A stretch of DNA of 64,000 nt from Verrucomicrobiales bacterium (GTDB taxonomy: Bacteria > Verrucomicrobiota > Verrucomicrobiia > Verrucomicrobiales > SLCJ01), in NCBI GenBank assembly GCA_024636835.1, contig JAGXGH010000139.1, positions 16,979-80,978 of the forward strand, written 5' to 3'. Every line of letters starts with the position of its first letter. Within the stretch, counting starts at the first letter, position 1. Made by a program: the position numbers and the translations under genes. Below, in pieces: positions 39,435 through 48,628 of this stretch. Below the pieces are notes generated by a model. The model did no database searches and was not told where the DNA came from. It worked only from the letters and a program-made list of their open reading frames with translations.

Positions 39435-39800
39435 TTAGAGCACCTCGGGTGCGAGGGAGACGATCTTCATGAAGTTCTTCTCACGAAGTTCACGGGCGAC
39501 AGGTCCGAAAATACGGGTGCCTTTTGGGTTTCCATCTTTGTCGATGATGACGATCGCGTTGGTGTCAAAGCGAAGGGTCGAACCATCACCACGACGAATC
39601 GGGTAGGCGGTGCGAACCACAACGGCACGAACAACCGCGCCTTTTTTGATATTGGCGGTAGGCGTAGCCTCGCGAATGTGTGCGGTGATCACATCACCGA
39701 TACGTGCTTGGCGGGAGCGTTTACCGATAACGCCGATCATTTTTGCGCTGCGTGCACCGGTGTTATCGGCTACGGCAACTTGAGATTCCATCTGAAGCAT
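39435..39800 (-). CDS. rplN: 50S ribosomal protein L14
   Basis: The 121-residue product begins M-L-Q-M-E-S-Q-V-A-V-A-D-N-T-G-A-R, the L14 opening, and contains G-D-V-I-T-A-H-I-R and the late F-G-P-V-A-R-E-L-R. A strong AAGGAG precedes the ATG. L14 sits at the subunit interface and contacts 16S rRNA helix 14. Confidence 0.97.
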   Translation of the reverse strand: MLQMESQVAVADNTGARSAKMIGVIGKRSRQARIGDVITAHIREATPTANIKKGAVVRAVVVRTAYPIRRGDGSTLRFDTNAIVIIDKDGNPKGTRIFGPVARELREKNFMKIVSLAPEVL

Positions 39801-39914
39801 AATCTATGTCTCCTTCTAGGGTAAATGTTGAGTTGGATTTTCGGGATGTAGTCTGCCACTCAGAATGAGCACGCATAACGTTCCCGGGTAAGTCCGGATT
39901 CTAAGGAAGTCTGC

Positions 39915-40196
39915 TTAGTGAGCGAGAACCTCGACCAAACGCCAGCGCTTGCTCTTGCTGATTGGACGACATTCGATGATACGAACTTTGTCACCAACGG
40001 TGGCTTCGCCCTTCTCATCATGCGCATAGAATTTCTTCGTGCGCTTAATGATCTTCTTGAATTTCGGGTGTGGCACGCGTGCGGTGTATTCCACGACGAT
40101 GGTCTTCTCCATCTTATCGGAAATAACAAGGCCCACGCGGGTCTTACGGAGTCCGCGGGATTGTTCCGTGGTTTCTGATTTGGTCTCTTCGCTCAT
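39915..40196 (-). CDS. rpsQ: 30S ribosomal protein S17
   Basis: The 93-residue product carries L-R-K-T-R-V-G-L-V-I-S-D-K-M-E-K-T-I-V-V and the C-terminal I-I-E-C-R-P-I-S-K-S-K-R of S17. An N-terminal acidic extension of about ten residues precedes the core. It binds the 5' domain of 16S rRNA early in assembly. No strong Shine-Dalgarno sequence is visible upstream. Confidence 0.95.
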   Translation of the reverse strand: MSEETKSETTEQSRGLRKTRVGLVISDKMEKTIVVEYTARVPHPKFKKIIKRTKKFYAHDEKGEATVGDKVRIIECRPISKSKRWRLVEVLAH

Positions 40197-40226
40197 GGCA
40201 AATTTATCTAATTATTGGTTAGGCCC

Positions 40227-40421
40227 TTAGGCCTGTGCTGCACGCTCGGTGAGCAATGTCTCGATGCGTGCGACGGTGCGGCGCACCTCGCGGATGCGGG
40301 CGGTGTTTTCCAACTGCTCGCTGCTTTGCTGCATGCGAAGGTTGAACATTTCTTCTTTGAGATCGCGCTGCTGCTTATTGAGCTCGTCAACGGTCAGTTC
40401 CTTAAGTTCGGTCATTTTCAT
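40227..40421 (-). CDS. rpmC: 50S ribosomal protein L29
   Basis: The 64-residue product is an all-helical L29 (E-L-T-V-D-E-L-N-K-Q, then L-R-M-Q-Q-S-S-E-Q-L-E-N-T). AGGAGAT lies just upstream of the ATG. L29 lies at the tunnel exit beside L23 and helps form the docking site for trigger factor and SRP. Confidence 0.95.
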   Translation of the reverse strand: MKMTELKELTVDELNKQQRDLKEEMFNLRMQQSSEQLENTARIREVRRTVARIETLLTERAAQA

Positions 40422-40458
40422 CTTTATATCTCCTCTTAGGGTCTAAGTGGTGGTCGGA

Positions 40459-40875
40459 TTAGAGACCGTGGCGGCTGACGAAACGGGTGCGGATTCCAAG
40501 CTTGTTCGCAGCAAGGCGTAATGCCTCTTTTGCTTGCGACTCGGTGCAACCTGCAACTTCAAACAACATGGTTCCTGGGCGGATCACGGCAACCCAACGG
40601 TCGAGAGGTCCCTTACCTTTACCCATCCGTGTTTCTGGTGGACGTGCGGTCACTGGCTTGTGTGGAAAGACGCGGATCCAGACTTTGCCCTTACGCTTGA
40701 GGTAACGGTTGATCGAGATACGGCAGGCTTCAATTTGGTTGCTGGCTAACCAGCCACGTCCCAAGGACTGAAGACCGTAGTCTCCAAAGGACACTTCTGT
40801 CCCGCGCTGTGCATTACCACCGCGGTTTCCTCGGTGTGACTTACGGAACTTAACTCTTTTTGGCATCAAAGGCAT
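40459..40875 (-). CDS. rplP: 50S ribosomal protein L16
   Basis: The 138-residue product has M-P-K-R-V-K-F-R-K-S-H-R-G, G-R-G-W-L-A-S-N-Q-I-E-A and the R-M-G-K-G-K-G segment that contacts the peptidyl transferase region. The chosen ATG (M-P-L-M-P-K) has AGGAGG eight bases before it, which favours it over the Met three codons later. Confidence 0.96.
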   Translation of the reverse strand: MPLMPKRVKFRKSHRGNRGGNAQRGTEVSFGDYGLQSLGRGWLASNQIEACRISINRYLKRKGKVWIRVFPHKPVTARPPETRMGKGKGPLDRWVAVIRPGTMLFEVAGCTESQAKEALRLAANKLGIRTRFVSRHGL

Positions 40876-40934
40876 GGCAATTTCCTCCTATGAATTTTAG
40901 TGTTGGTAAATAATGATTTGGTCGGTTCAGCTGA

Positions 40935-41669
40935 TTAACGCTGAGGACCATTTGGACGACGATCACCACCTGGGCGACCACCACGATTTCCGCGAGGACC
41001 ACCAGGTCCCGGACGGCGCCCAGCGCCACGGCTCTGGGTCTCAAGCTCTTCTTTCTTATTGATCCAGCACTTCACACCAATGATACCGTAAACGGTGTTG
41101 GCTTCACAGAAACCGTAGTCGATAGGAACACGGAGAGTCTGAAGAGGAACTTTACCCTCTTTATACCACTCGGCACGAGCAATGTCTGCTCCTCCAAGAC
41201 GACCACCGCAACGGATACGAATGCCTTCGGCACCGAACTCCATAGCGGTCTGGACAGCGCGCTTCATCGCACGACGGAAAGAAACACGACGCTCCATCTG
41301 AAGAGCAACATTCTCTGCAACCAACTGCGCGTCGGTCTCAGGTTGCTTGATCTCAATGATGTCGATCTTCACGGCGTTCTCACCGACCATCTTGTTAAGG
41401 TCGCCGGTCATACGCTCGATCTCAGCACCTTTACGGCCGATCACAAGACCTGGACGAGCGGTGTGGAGAGTCACGCGGACGCTGTTCCAAGCACGCTCGA
41501 TGGTCACCTTGGAAATGGCGGCGAATGCCAACTGAGTCGCAAGATACTTGCGGATGGCGAGGTCACTGTGGAGGTTGTCGGTGTATTCCTTGCCTGTGGC
41601 GTACCACTTGGAGCGCCAGTCTTTTTGGACGGCGAGGCGGAATCCGATCGGATTAACTTTGGTTCCCAT
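40935..41669 (-). CDS. rpsC: 30S ribosomal protein S3
   Basis: The 244-residue product has the S3 order: M-G-T-K-V-N-P-I-G-F-R-L, a KH domain around V-I-G-R-K-G-A-E-I-E, and the C-terminal S3 domain with E-W-Y-K-E-G-K-V-P-L-Q-T-L. A final tail of about 30 residues is rich in Gly, Arg and Pro, longer than in E. coli and probably disordered. S3 forms part of the mRNA entry tunnel. Confidence 0.97.
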   Translation of the reverse strand: MGTKVNPIGFRLAVQKDWRSKWYATGKEYTDNLHSDLAIRKYLATQLAFAAISKVTIERAWNSVRVTLHTARPGLVIGRKGAEIERMTGDLNKMVGENAVKIDIIEIKQPETDAQLVAENVALQMERRVSFRRAMKRAVQTAMEFGAEGIRIRCGGRLGGADIARAEWYKEGKVPLQTLRVPIDYGFCEANTVYGIIGVKCWINKKEELETQSRGAGRRPGPGGPRGNRGGRPGGDRRPNGPQR

Positions 41670-41716
41670 AACTTAATTGCGTTGCTTGTGAATTGGATAG
41701 TCCTGAATGGACGAAA

Positions 41717-42178
41717 TTAGCCTTTTTCTTCTGCGGCTGCTGGCTCTTCGGCTGCGACCGGCTCGGCTTTCTCTACCTTGGCTGGCTTACTAGCTGCCTT
41801 TGGCTTGTTGGCTTTTTTGCCTTTGCTCTTTGGAGCGGCGATTTCAATCTCATCAGTGACGATGAGGCGGATGTGCGCGGTGCGCTTGATAATTGGTGCT
41901 GCGCCACCACGTGCACGTGGCTTGAAACGCTTGATGCGAGGGCCTTCATTAATCTGCACTTCCTTGACGACGAGTGCATCGGCATCGAGCTCGAAGTTGT
42001 TCTCGGCGTTGGCAATGGCCGAACGAAGCGTCTTGCCAATAAGGATGGCTGCTTTGCGCGGGGTGAAGTTGAGAAGGTCGAGTGCCTGGTTCGCAGGAAG
42101 ACCGGTGATTTCGCGAGCGACATCACGCATCTTGAGCGGCGAGATTCGCGCGTATTTGTAGAGAGCTTTGACTTCCAT
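41717..42178 (-). CDS. rplV: 50S ribosomal protein L22 with Ala/Lys-rich tail
   Basis: The first 112 or so residues are standard L22 (A-R-I-S-P-L-K-M-R-D-V-A and R-A-R-G-G-A-A-P-I, the loop that lines the exit tunnel). Residues about 113-153 form an extension rich in Lys, Ala, Pro and Glu, ending E-E-P-A-A-A-E-E-K-G. The tail is not part of the normal fold and may lie on the ribosome surface. The upstream neighbour is the coiled-coil gene rather than rpsS. Confidence 0.95.
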   Translation of the reverse strand: MEVKALYKYARISPLKMRDVAREITGLPANQALDLLNFTPRKAAILIGKTLRSAIANAENNFELDADALVVKEVQINEGPRIKRFKPRARGGAAPIIKRTAHIRLIVTDEIEIAAPKSKGKKANKPKAASKPAKVEKAEPVAAEEPAAAEEKG

Positions 42179-42248
42179 GTTGGTTTCGAGCTAAAGGGTG
42201 TGTTCCTAGAGAGTTGTTGGTTTGATCGTTTGGGGCCGTTGCTGGATT

Positions 42249-43052
42249 CTAGCGGCCGATTCGGGGACGGGCCCGATCTCCTACTTTGACCTCGGACAAT
42301 CCCTCAGCCGTCCCTCCGAACGCAAGACCACAAATGTGATCGCGAACGTCGACGACAAGGGCGGCGCCCAAGATGCGGTCATTTCGAAAAATTTCAAATG
42401 GCATTCCTATTTGAACGCCGCTTTTCTTTCCGGCATTCAGCACAGCAAGTCCGAGTTCGGGCTTGAAACTGATTACCAGGGCATTTGCAAGACCGGTTTC
42501 TTCCGGACTATTAGCGGAGTTTGGTGCCGCTTCTTGACGCTGATTAAGAAGAACATCGGAAGATCGCATCTCCCCTTCCAACGCCATGCGGGCGGAAGGA
42601 TCTGATTCTTTTACCGTGCTGACGAAGACCGTCAATGCCTCATTGAGCGAGACAAGCTGGTTCTCCAGAGCTTGACGATAAACCCGCTCCTGCTCGATGA
42701 CTCCGAGAGCTCGCAGCAATCGCTGACTGAGCTCGCGGTTGTCTTCACCTAGAGCAGCGACCCCAAGGGCCTCGAGCTCAAGACGAATTTCTTCCAAGCG
42801 CTTGCGAGCGTCACGCGCCTCCACATTCGATGCTGCAAGGCTCTTCGCCAATGCACCATTCGAGTTGCGGAGAGTGTTGTTCTCTTGTTCCAGATCGGAG
42901 ATCCTATCCAGTGCTGCGTCGAGTGCGATCCTCGCCTCCCCTGCTTCAAGTGCATTCTGGGCACGCCCCGGCGAGCACACCACCAGGCAAACACCGAGAG
43001 CGGTGATTGCGGCAGTGCGGCCGAATTGAGACGTGTGATTCCAGAATGACAT
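42249..43052 (-). CDS. Secreted coiled-coil protein encoded inside the S10 operon
   Basis: The 267-residue protein is not a ribosomal protein. A signal peptide (hydrophobic 13-27, ending P-G-R-A-Q) is followed by a long coiled coil (about 37-160, heptads such as I-S-D-L-E-Q-E-N-N-T-L-R). A linker leads to a C-terminal beta domain (about 192-262) with L-A-V-L-N-A-G, S-G-V-Q-I-G-M-P-F and V-V-D-V-R. That domain resembles the small beta domains of MreC-like and other PVC coiled-coil proteins, by eye only. It lies 20 bases after rpsS and 70 before rplV on the same strand, so it must be transcribed with them. Role unknown; envelope or periplasmic location is inferred. Confidence 0.75.
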   Translation of the reverse strand: MSFWNHTSQFGRTAAITALGVCLVVCSPGRAQNALEAGEARIALDAALDRISDLEQENNTLRNSNGALAKSLAASNVEARDARKRLEEIRLELEALGVAALGEDNRELSQRLLRALGVIEQERVYRQALENQLVSLNEALTVFVSTVKESDPSARMALEGEMRSSDVLLNQRQEAAPNSANSPEETGLANALVISFKPELGLAVLNAGKKSGVQIGMPFEIFRNDRILGAALVVDVRDHICGLAFGGTAEGLSEVKVGDRARPRIGR

Positions 43053-43072
43053 GAATATAGAGTGAGTGAAGA

Positions 43073-43342
43073 TTACTTCTTACCGATGCCGCCGTGATTG
43101 GTGAACTTCCGTGTCGGGGAGAATTCGCCGAGCTTGTGCCCGACCATGTTCTCCGAGACAAACACGCTGATGAAGCTGTTGCCATTGTGGACCAGGAAGG
43201 TATGACCGACGAAGTCAGGAATGATCATCGATGCACGTGACCATGTCTTAATCGGCTTTTTAGAGCCGGCTTCCGTTTGTTTATCGACCTTTGCCAACAG
43301 CTTTTGGCTGAGGAATGGGCCTTTCTTAAGTGATCTTGCCAT
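43073..43342 (-). CDS. rpsS: 30S ribosomal protein S19
   Basis: The 89-residue product begins M-A-R-S-L-K-K-G-P-F and contains R-A-S-M-I-I-P-D-F-V-G-H-T and the late G-H-K-L-G-E-F-S-P-T-R of S19. It forms a complex with S13 at the head of the 30S subunit. In most bacteria rplV follows directly; here the coiled-coil gene intervenes. Confidence 0.97.
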   Translation of the reverse strand: MARSLKKGPFLSQKLLAKVDKQTEAGSKKPIKTWSRASMIIPDFVGHTFLVHNGNSFISVFVSENMVGHKLGEFSPTRKFTNHGGIGKK

Positions 43343-43383
43343 TACGTTTTAGTAGTTTGCTAAAGTTCAGTGGAGTCAGGCGA

Positions 43384-44226
43384 TTAACGCTTCTTCGATT
43401 TGCGACCCTGGATGATGAACTTACTCGTGGTCTTGTGACGCTTACGGGTTTTCTGTCCTTTGACGTGGCCCCATGGGCTCTTGAGGTGCTGACGACCACC
43501 ACCGGACTTGGACTTACCTTCACCACCACCGTTCGGGTGATCGACAGGGTTCATGCACATACCACGGACGGTTGGGCGGACACCCTGCCAACGTGTACGA
43601 CCAGCTTTGCCGCTGACTTCGTTCATGTGTTCGCGGTTACCGACGACGCCGATAGTTGCGTAGCAGTTTTCGTGAATCTTACGGATCTCACCGGAAGGCA
43701 AACGAACAAGCGCGTATCCTGTCTCGTAGTTGGAAAGTATAGCTTCCTGTCCTGCGGAACGGGCGATCTGACCGCCGCGACCGGGTGTCAGTTCAACGTT
43801 GTGGATCGAGGTGCCGAGTGGGATCTTCTTGAGTGGAAGTGCGTTGCCAACCTTGGGAGCTGATGCTTCGCCGGAAACGACGGAGGTGCCAACTTCAAGA
43901 CCTGCAGGAGCCAAGATATAGCTCTTCTGTCCGTCCTCATACTGGATGAGGGCGATGCGGCAGGTGCGGTTTGGATCATACTCGATGCCGAGCACTTTGG
44001 CTGCGTCTCCGTGACGAAGACGACGGAAGTCGATCAAGCGATACTTGCGCTTGTGACCACCACCAATGTGACGACAGGTAATACGTCCGGTGTTGTTACG
44101 TCCACCACTGCGTTTTTTGACTTGCAGTAGGGATTTCTCCGGCTTGGTTTTGGTGACTTCATCAAACGATGGCCACTCTTTGTAGCGGTTTGATGGAGTT
44201 ACTGGTTTGAAGGTCTTCAGTGCCAT
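43384..44226 (-). CDS. rplB: 50S ribosomal protein L2
   Basis: At 280 residues this is normal L2. Recognisable are K-K-R-S-G-G-R-N-N-T-G-R-I, the R-L-I-D-F-R-R segment, R-S-A-G-Q-E-A, and the C-terminal M-N-P-V-D-H-P-N-G-G-G-E-G, which holds the conserved His near the peptidyl transferase centre. Confidence 0.97.
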   Translation of the reverse strand: MALKTFKPVTPSNRYKEWPSFDEVTKTKPEKSLLQVKKRSGGRNNTGRITCRHIGGGHKRKYRLIDFRRLRHGDAAKVLGIEYDPNRTCRIALIQYEDGQKSYILAPAGLEVGTSVVSGEASAPKVGNALPLKKIPLGTSIHNVELTPGRGGQIARSAGQEAILSNYETGYALVRLPSGEIRKIHENCYATIGVVGNREHMNEVSGKAGRTRWQGVRPTVRGMCMNPVDHPNGGGEGKSKSGGGRQHLKSPWGHVKGQKTRKRHKTTSKFIIQGRKSKKR

Positions 44227-44303
44227 AATTATTGGTCTCGGTGAAGGTTTCGAAAATGCTGCTTTACGTGACTTGGGTCACTGGCAACGTAGGGCGGTTA
44301 GGA

Positions 44304-44588
44304 TTAGACGAGGTCGATGGTTTCGCCTTTTGCGAGACGAACAACAGCCTTCTTCCAATGAGCGGTGCGACCTGCATCAGCACGACGCTGACGTTTGGCT
44401 TTCCCAGAATAGTTACAAGTGTTTACGGAGACGACCTTCTTTCCAAGAAGATGCTCCACGGCGCGCTTGATCTCGAGTTTGTTGGCGTTTCGGTCGACCT
44501 TGAACGTGTAACTGTTGCTGGTCTCTGTTCCGAGTGTTGCCTTTTCGGTCAGGCAGATACTTTTGATGACTTGGGTAAGATCGTTCAT
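44304..44588 (-). CDS. rplW: 50S ribosomal protein L23
   Basis: The 94-residue product has L-T-E-K-A-T, V-D-R-N-A-N-K-L-E-I-K-R-A-V-E and the loop V-S-V-N-T-C-N-Y-S-G-K, all typical of L23. Its start overlaps the rplD stop at 44588. L23 is the main trigger-factor docking point at the tunnel exit. Confidence 0.96.
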   Translation of the reverse strand: MNDLTQVIKSICLTEKATLGTETSNSYTFKVDRNANKLEIKRAVEHLLGKKVVSVNTCNYSGKAKRQRRADAGRTAHWKKAVVRLAKGETIDLV

Positions 44589-45205
44589 TACTTAGCGGTC
44601 CTTCCTGCTAGGGTTTTCAATGCATCTTCCGCAATAAGGATCTTGTGGGCTTGGAGCAGGTGTTCGACATTCACTTCGTCAGCGGTCATAAGCAACACGT
44701 TGGACACGTTGCGAGCCGCCAGGTAGGTGGTGTCATCGAATGCCTGAGCAACCACAAGGATGCTGCGAGCGTCACCGACGGTCTCGTCGATATACTTGAT
44801 GAAGGATTTTGTCTTTGGCTCACTAACGGCGATACCGCCGGTGGAGAGCACGTCACCTTCTGCAATGCGCTCGGTGAGCACTTTACGGAATGCGAGACGA
44901 CGGGTGGATTTGTTCACTTCCTTGGAGTAGTCGCGAGGCTTAGGTCCGAAGACCACGCCACCCCCACGCCAGATCGGAGATTTAAGAGTTCCTGCACGGG
45001 CGCGGCCAGTGCCCTTCTGACGCCAAGGCTTCTTGCTAGAGCCTTTAACTTCGGAACGGGTTTTGGTGTTCGCGGAACCGGTGCGTCGGTTTGCGTGATA
45101 CGCAACGACTAGGTCGTGGACGGCTTGAACGCCTTTTGATTCTTCTTCAACGAGAAGCATCGAAGCGTTTTTAGCGTCGTCGAGTGTGAAAATGGATGCT
45201 GCCAT
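44588..45205 (-). CDS. rplD: 50S ribosomal protein L4
   Basis: The 205-residue product has T-K-T-R-S-E-V-K-G-S-S-K-K-P-W-R-Q-K-G-T-G-R in two adjoining pieces and I-W-R-G-G-G-V-V-F-G-P, the loop that reaches into the exit tunnel. AAGGAGG lies eight bases before the ATG. In E. coli L4 regulates the S10 operon; no equivalent leader was tested here. Confidence 0.96.
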   Translation of the reverse strand: MAASIFTLDDAKNASMLLVEEESKGVQAVHDLVVAYHANRRTGSANTKTRSEVKGSSKKPWRQKGTGRARAGTLKSPIWRGGGVVFGPKPRDYSKEVNKSTRRLAFRKVLTERIAEGDVLSTGGIAVSEPKTKSFIKYIDETVGDARSILVVAQAFDDTTYLAARNVSNVLLMTADEVNVEHLLQAHKILIAEDALKTLAGRTAK

Positions 45206-45258
45206 GGTATATTCCTCCTTGGTGGACAGTGATTAAATGATTTCAGCGTGAGGCCAAT

Positions 45259-45915
45259 TTAGGCTTGCTGTGGGGCTGGCTTTTTCTTGGCGGGGCGGAC
45301 AACGACGTAAGCGCCGTTGTAACCTGGAACTGCTCCGCTGATCAGAACGACATTGTCTTCCGGACGAACAGCTACCACGGTCAAATTCTGCACAGTGCGT
45401 TGCACCACACCTTGATGACCCGGCATCTTCTGGTTTTTCCAGATTCGCGCTGGTGTCGAACCGGCACCAACGGCACCTGGACGACGGTGCATCATGTGAC
45501 CGTGTGACATTGGCTGTCCGTGAAAGTTGTGACGGCGCATAACACCCTGGAAACCTTTACCTTTGCTGGTTCCGATAACGTCAACGGCTTGACCGGCGAC
45601 GAACAGTTCAGCACATGGATGGGGTTCTTCGGTGTTAGGAAGTTGATCGTCAGACTCGACGCGGAACTCCTTAACGAGATACGAAGGGTCTGCATCGTTC
45701 GCTTTGAAGTGACCGAGTGCCGCTTTGTTCACGCGTGACTCCTTCTTGGTGTCGTAGCCGATCTGCACTGCAGAGTAACCGTCGCTCTCCTGGGTCTTCA
45801 CCTGGAGGTAGCGGTTATCTGCCACGTCGATCACGGTGACAGGGATCATGTTCCCGCTCTCTTCGTCGAAGATGCGGGTCATGCCGATTTTCTTGCCTAA
45901 AAGTCCAATGCTCAT
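45259..45915 (-). CDS. rplC: 50S ribosomal protein L3
   Basis: The 218-residue product begins M-S-I-G-L-L-G-K-K-I-G-M-T-R-I-F and has G-T-S-K-G-K-G-F-Q-G-V and H-R-R-P-G-A-V-G-A-G-S-T-P. The latter includes the glutamine/glycine region methylated in many bacteria. L3 helps initiate 50S assembly. Confidence 0.97.
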   Translation of the reverse strand: MSIGLLGKKIGMTRIFDEESGNMIPVTVIDVADNRYLQVKTQESDGYSAVQIGYDTKKESRVNKAALGHFKANDADPSYLVKEFRVESDDQLPNTEEPHPCAELFVAGQAVDVIGTSKGKGFQGVMRRHNFHGQPMSHGHMMHRRPGAVGAGSTPARIWKNQKMPGHQGVVQRTVQNLTVVAVRPEDNVVLISGAVPGYNGAYVVVRPAKKKPAPQQA

Positions 45916-45996
45916 GTTGTTATCCTGATATTAATGGGTTTTCAATTGGCTCGCGTAGAGGTGCCCCTCTGGCACATTCCGCGACCAACCTTGCGG

Positions 45997-46305
45997 TCAG
46001 ATTTTGATGGTGATGTCGACACCTGCCGGGAGGTTGAGCTTCTTGAGCTCATCCACGGTGTGCGCGGTTGGGTCGACGATATCGAGAAGGCGCTTGTGTG
46101 TGCGGATCTCGAACTGCTCTGCAGATTTCTTGTTTTGGTTCACCGAACGGTTCACAGAGAACTTCTCGATACGGGTGGGAAGAGGAATTGGGCCTGCAAC
46201 CTTAGCGCCGGTGCGCTTTGCTGTCTCGACGATGTCCTTAGCGGAACGGTCGATTGCACGGTGGTCGAACGCGCGGAGGCGGATGCGGATGGATTGGTTT
46301 GCCAT
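45997..46305 (-). CDS. rpsJ: 30S ribosomal protein S10
   Basis: The 102-residue product has I-R-I-R-L-R-A-F-D-H-R, the G-P-I-P-L-P-T loop and H-K-R-L-L-D-I-V-D-P-T-A of S10 (NusE). It also serves in transcription antitermination with NusB. It follows fusA directly; tuf, often found between them, is not present. Confidence 0.97.
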   Translation of the reverse strand: MANQSIRIRLRAFDHRAIDRSAKDIVETAKRTGAKVAGPIPLPTRIEKFSVNRSVNQNKKSAEQFEIRTHKRLLDIVDPTAHTVDELKKLNLPAGVDITIKI

Positions 46306-46384
46306 GGTAGTTGTTTGTTTGGTTGGCGGACTTTGACTCGCGCCGGTTGCTGTAGTGGGTTTCCTCTACTGGTCTGTTGATGGG

Positions 46385-48553
46385 TTAGTAGCCACGCTGC
46401 TCGACGAGCGATTCCACGATTGCTTGCGGAACTTCTTCGAAGTGTGACGGGGTCATGCTGTAACTCGCACGACCTGATGATAAAGTGCGGACGATAGTGG
46501 AATAGCCGAACATTTCAGCTAAGGGCACCTCGGCCTTGACGATGCACATGCCTGCCCGGCCGTCCATCGACGTGATTTTTCCACGGCGACGATTGAGGTC
46601 GCCCATGATGTCGCCTTGCTTGTCCTCGGGTGAGGTGACTTCCACGGCCATCACTGGCTCGAGAAGACAAGGGTCGGCAGTCTTCATCGCGTCGCGGACG
46701 GCGAAGATGGCTGCCATTTTGAAAGCGTTTTCGTTGGAGTCCACATCGTGGGACGATCCATCGAGGATATTGAAGTGGCAATCAACCAGCGGATAACCAG
46801 CGATGACACCGTTGCGGCAGGCCTCATCGACACCAGCCATCACCGGGTTGATAAATTCCTTGGGAATCGAACCGCCGACAGTCTTGTTTTCCTTGGTGAT
46901 GCCCTCGCCGCGCTTGAGCGGTGCGACATCGAGAACAACGTGTCCGTATTGGCCTCGGCCACCGGATTGCTTGACCAACTTGCCCTCGCCTTTGGCGTGG
47001 GCTTTGATGGATTCGCGGTAGGCGATTTGCGGTTTACCGGAGCGGCACTCGACCTTGAACTCACGCTTAAGTCGGTCGCTGATGATCTCCAAGTGGAGTT
47101 CACCCATGCCGGAAATAATGGTCTGCCCAGTCTCTTCGTCGGTCTTCACCACGAAGGTCGGGTCTTCTTCTGAAAGTCGCGCAAGCCCGTTGGCGAGTTT
47201 CTCTTGGTCTGCGGTCGTGTTCGGCTCAATAGCCATGGAGATGACCGGCTCCGGGAAAGTTGGGGGCTCGAGAAGAACCTTGCCCTTCTCTTCGCAGAGT
47301 GTGTCGCCAGTGCTGGCGTTTTTGATACCTACCATCGCTGCGATGTCGCCGGAGTAGCAGGTATCGATATCTTTGTGCTCGTTGGCCTGAATTTGAATCA
47401 AACGCCCAATGCGCTCTTTTTTGCGGGTGCGAGGATTGTAGATCATCTCCCCTTTGCTGATCGATCCGGAATAAACGCGGAAGAAGACCAGCTTGCCGAC
47501 GAATTTGTCGGACCAAAGTTTGAATGCCAATGCAACGAACGGTCCGTTGTCATCGGTCTCGACGGGAACCAAGGTGTCAATGTCGTCGACGTTGTGGCCG
47601 ATAGCCGCTTTGACGTCAATCGGGCTTGGGAGGTAGTCGACAACGGCGTCGAGCAATGCTTGAACCCCTTTGTTTTTGAAAGCCGAACCACCCGCCATCG
47701 GGATGAAGAGGTTGGCAACAGTTGCGCGACGTATCGCGGCTTTAATATCGGCTGCAGTGATTTCCTGTTCGAGGAGGAACATCTCACCAAGCACTTCGTC
47801 AACTTCAGCGACTTTCTCAGTCAGTTCTGCAAGCGCCGCCTCTGCGATTGCTTTCTGGTCAGCGGTAAGGTCGACAACTTCGTAGGTCGAACCTAATAGA
47901 TCATCGTCGTTGTAGATTATTGCCTTTTGGTTCACCACGTCGATCTGGCCCTTGAGATTCTCCTCGGAACCGATCGGGATGAGCACTGGCGCGGCGTGCG
48001 CCTTGAGCTTGGCGCGGACGTCGTTAACGACGTGATCGAAATCAGCACCTACGCGATCCATCTTATTAACGAAGACGATGCGCGGAACGTTGTATTTAGT
48101 CGCTTGTCGCCAAACAGTCTCGGACTGCGGCTGAACGCCGGCAACACCACAAAACACCACCACACAACCATCTAGTACTCGGAGTGAGCGCTCGACTTCT
48201 GCAGTAAAGTCAACGTGGCCAGGAGTATCGATAATATTCACCCGCTGATCCTGCCCCTCATAAAGCTTGGTCACACCTTCATTCGTCAGCTGCTTCCAGT
48301 GACAAGTCACGGCTGCAGAGGTAATGGTGATCCCGCGCTCACGCTCCTGCTCCATATGGTCGGTGGTAGCCGCGCCATCATGCACTTCACCAAGGCGGTG
48401 AATCATGCCTGTGTAGAAAAGAATCCGCTCGGTGAGAGTTGTCTTACCGGCATCAATATGCGCCGCAATCCCGATGTTACGGGTGCGCTCAAGCAAAAAC
48501 GCGCGTTTTGGCGAGTTTAGGCTGGTTGCTACTGGTGCGGTGGCAGTCATCAT
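46385..48553 (-). CDS. fusA: Elongation factor G
   Basis: The 722-residue product has G1 A-H-I-D-A-G-K-T-T, G3 D-T-P-G-H-V-D-F, G4 N-K-M-D-R, then domains II-V with the long D-R-L-K-R-E-F and G-Y-P-L-V-D-C segments. An N-terminal extension of about 25 residues (M-M-T-A-T-A-P-V-A-T-S) precedes the GTPase core. It catalyses translocation on the ribosome. Confidence 0.98.
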   Translation of the reverse strand: MMTATAPVATSLNSPKRAFLLERTRNIGIAAHIDAGKTTLTERILFYTGMIHRLGEVHDGAATTDHMEQERERGITITSAAVTCHWKQLTNEGVTKLYEGQDQRVNIIDTPGHVDFTAEVERSLRVLDGCVVVFCGVAGVQPQSETVWRQATKYNVPRIVFVNKMDRVGADFDHVVNDVRAKLKAHAAPVLIPIGSEENLKGQIDVVNQKAIIYNDDDLLGSTYEVVDLTADQKAIAEAALAELTEKVAEVDEVLGEMFLLEQEITAADIKAAIRRATVANLFIPMAGGSAFKNKGVQALLDAVVDYLPSPIDVKAAIGHNVDDIDTLVPVETDDNGPFVALAFKLWSDKFVGKLVFFRVYSGSISKGEMIYNPRTRKKERIGRLIQIQANEHKDIDTCYSGDIAAMVGIKNASTGDTLCEEKGKVLLEPPTFPEPVISMAIEPNTTADQEKLANGLARLSEEDPTFVVKTDEETGQTIISGMGELHLEIISDRLKREFKVECRSGKPQIAYRESIKAHAKGEGKLVKQSGGRGQYGHVVLDVAPLKRGEGITKENKTVGGSIPKEFINPVMAGVDEACRNGVIAGYPLVDCHFNILDGSSHDVDSNENAFKMAAIFAVRDAMKTADPCLLEPVMAVEVTSPEDKQGDIMGDLNRRRGKITSMDGRAGMCIVKAEVPLAEMFGYSTIVRTLSSGRASYSMTPSHFEEVPQAIVESLVEQRGY

Positions 48554-48628
48554 TGGATTCTTTAAAGCAGAAAGTTTCGGGGCGGTCGGATCGCACTTAG
48601 CGAACTCGCCGGTAGCCGGTAATCGAGA

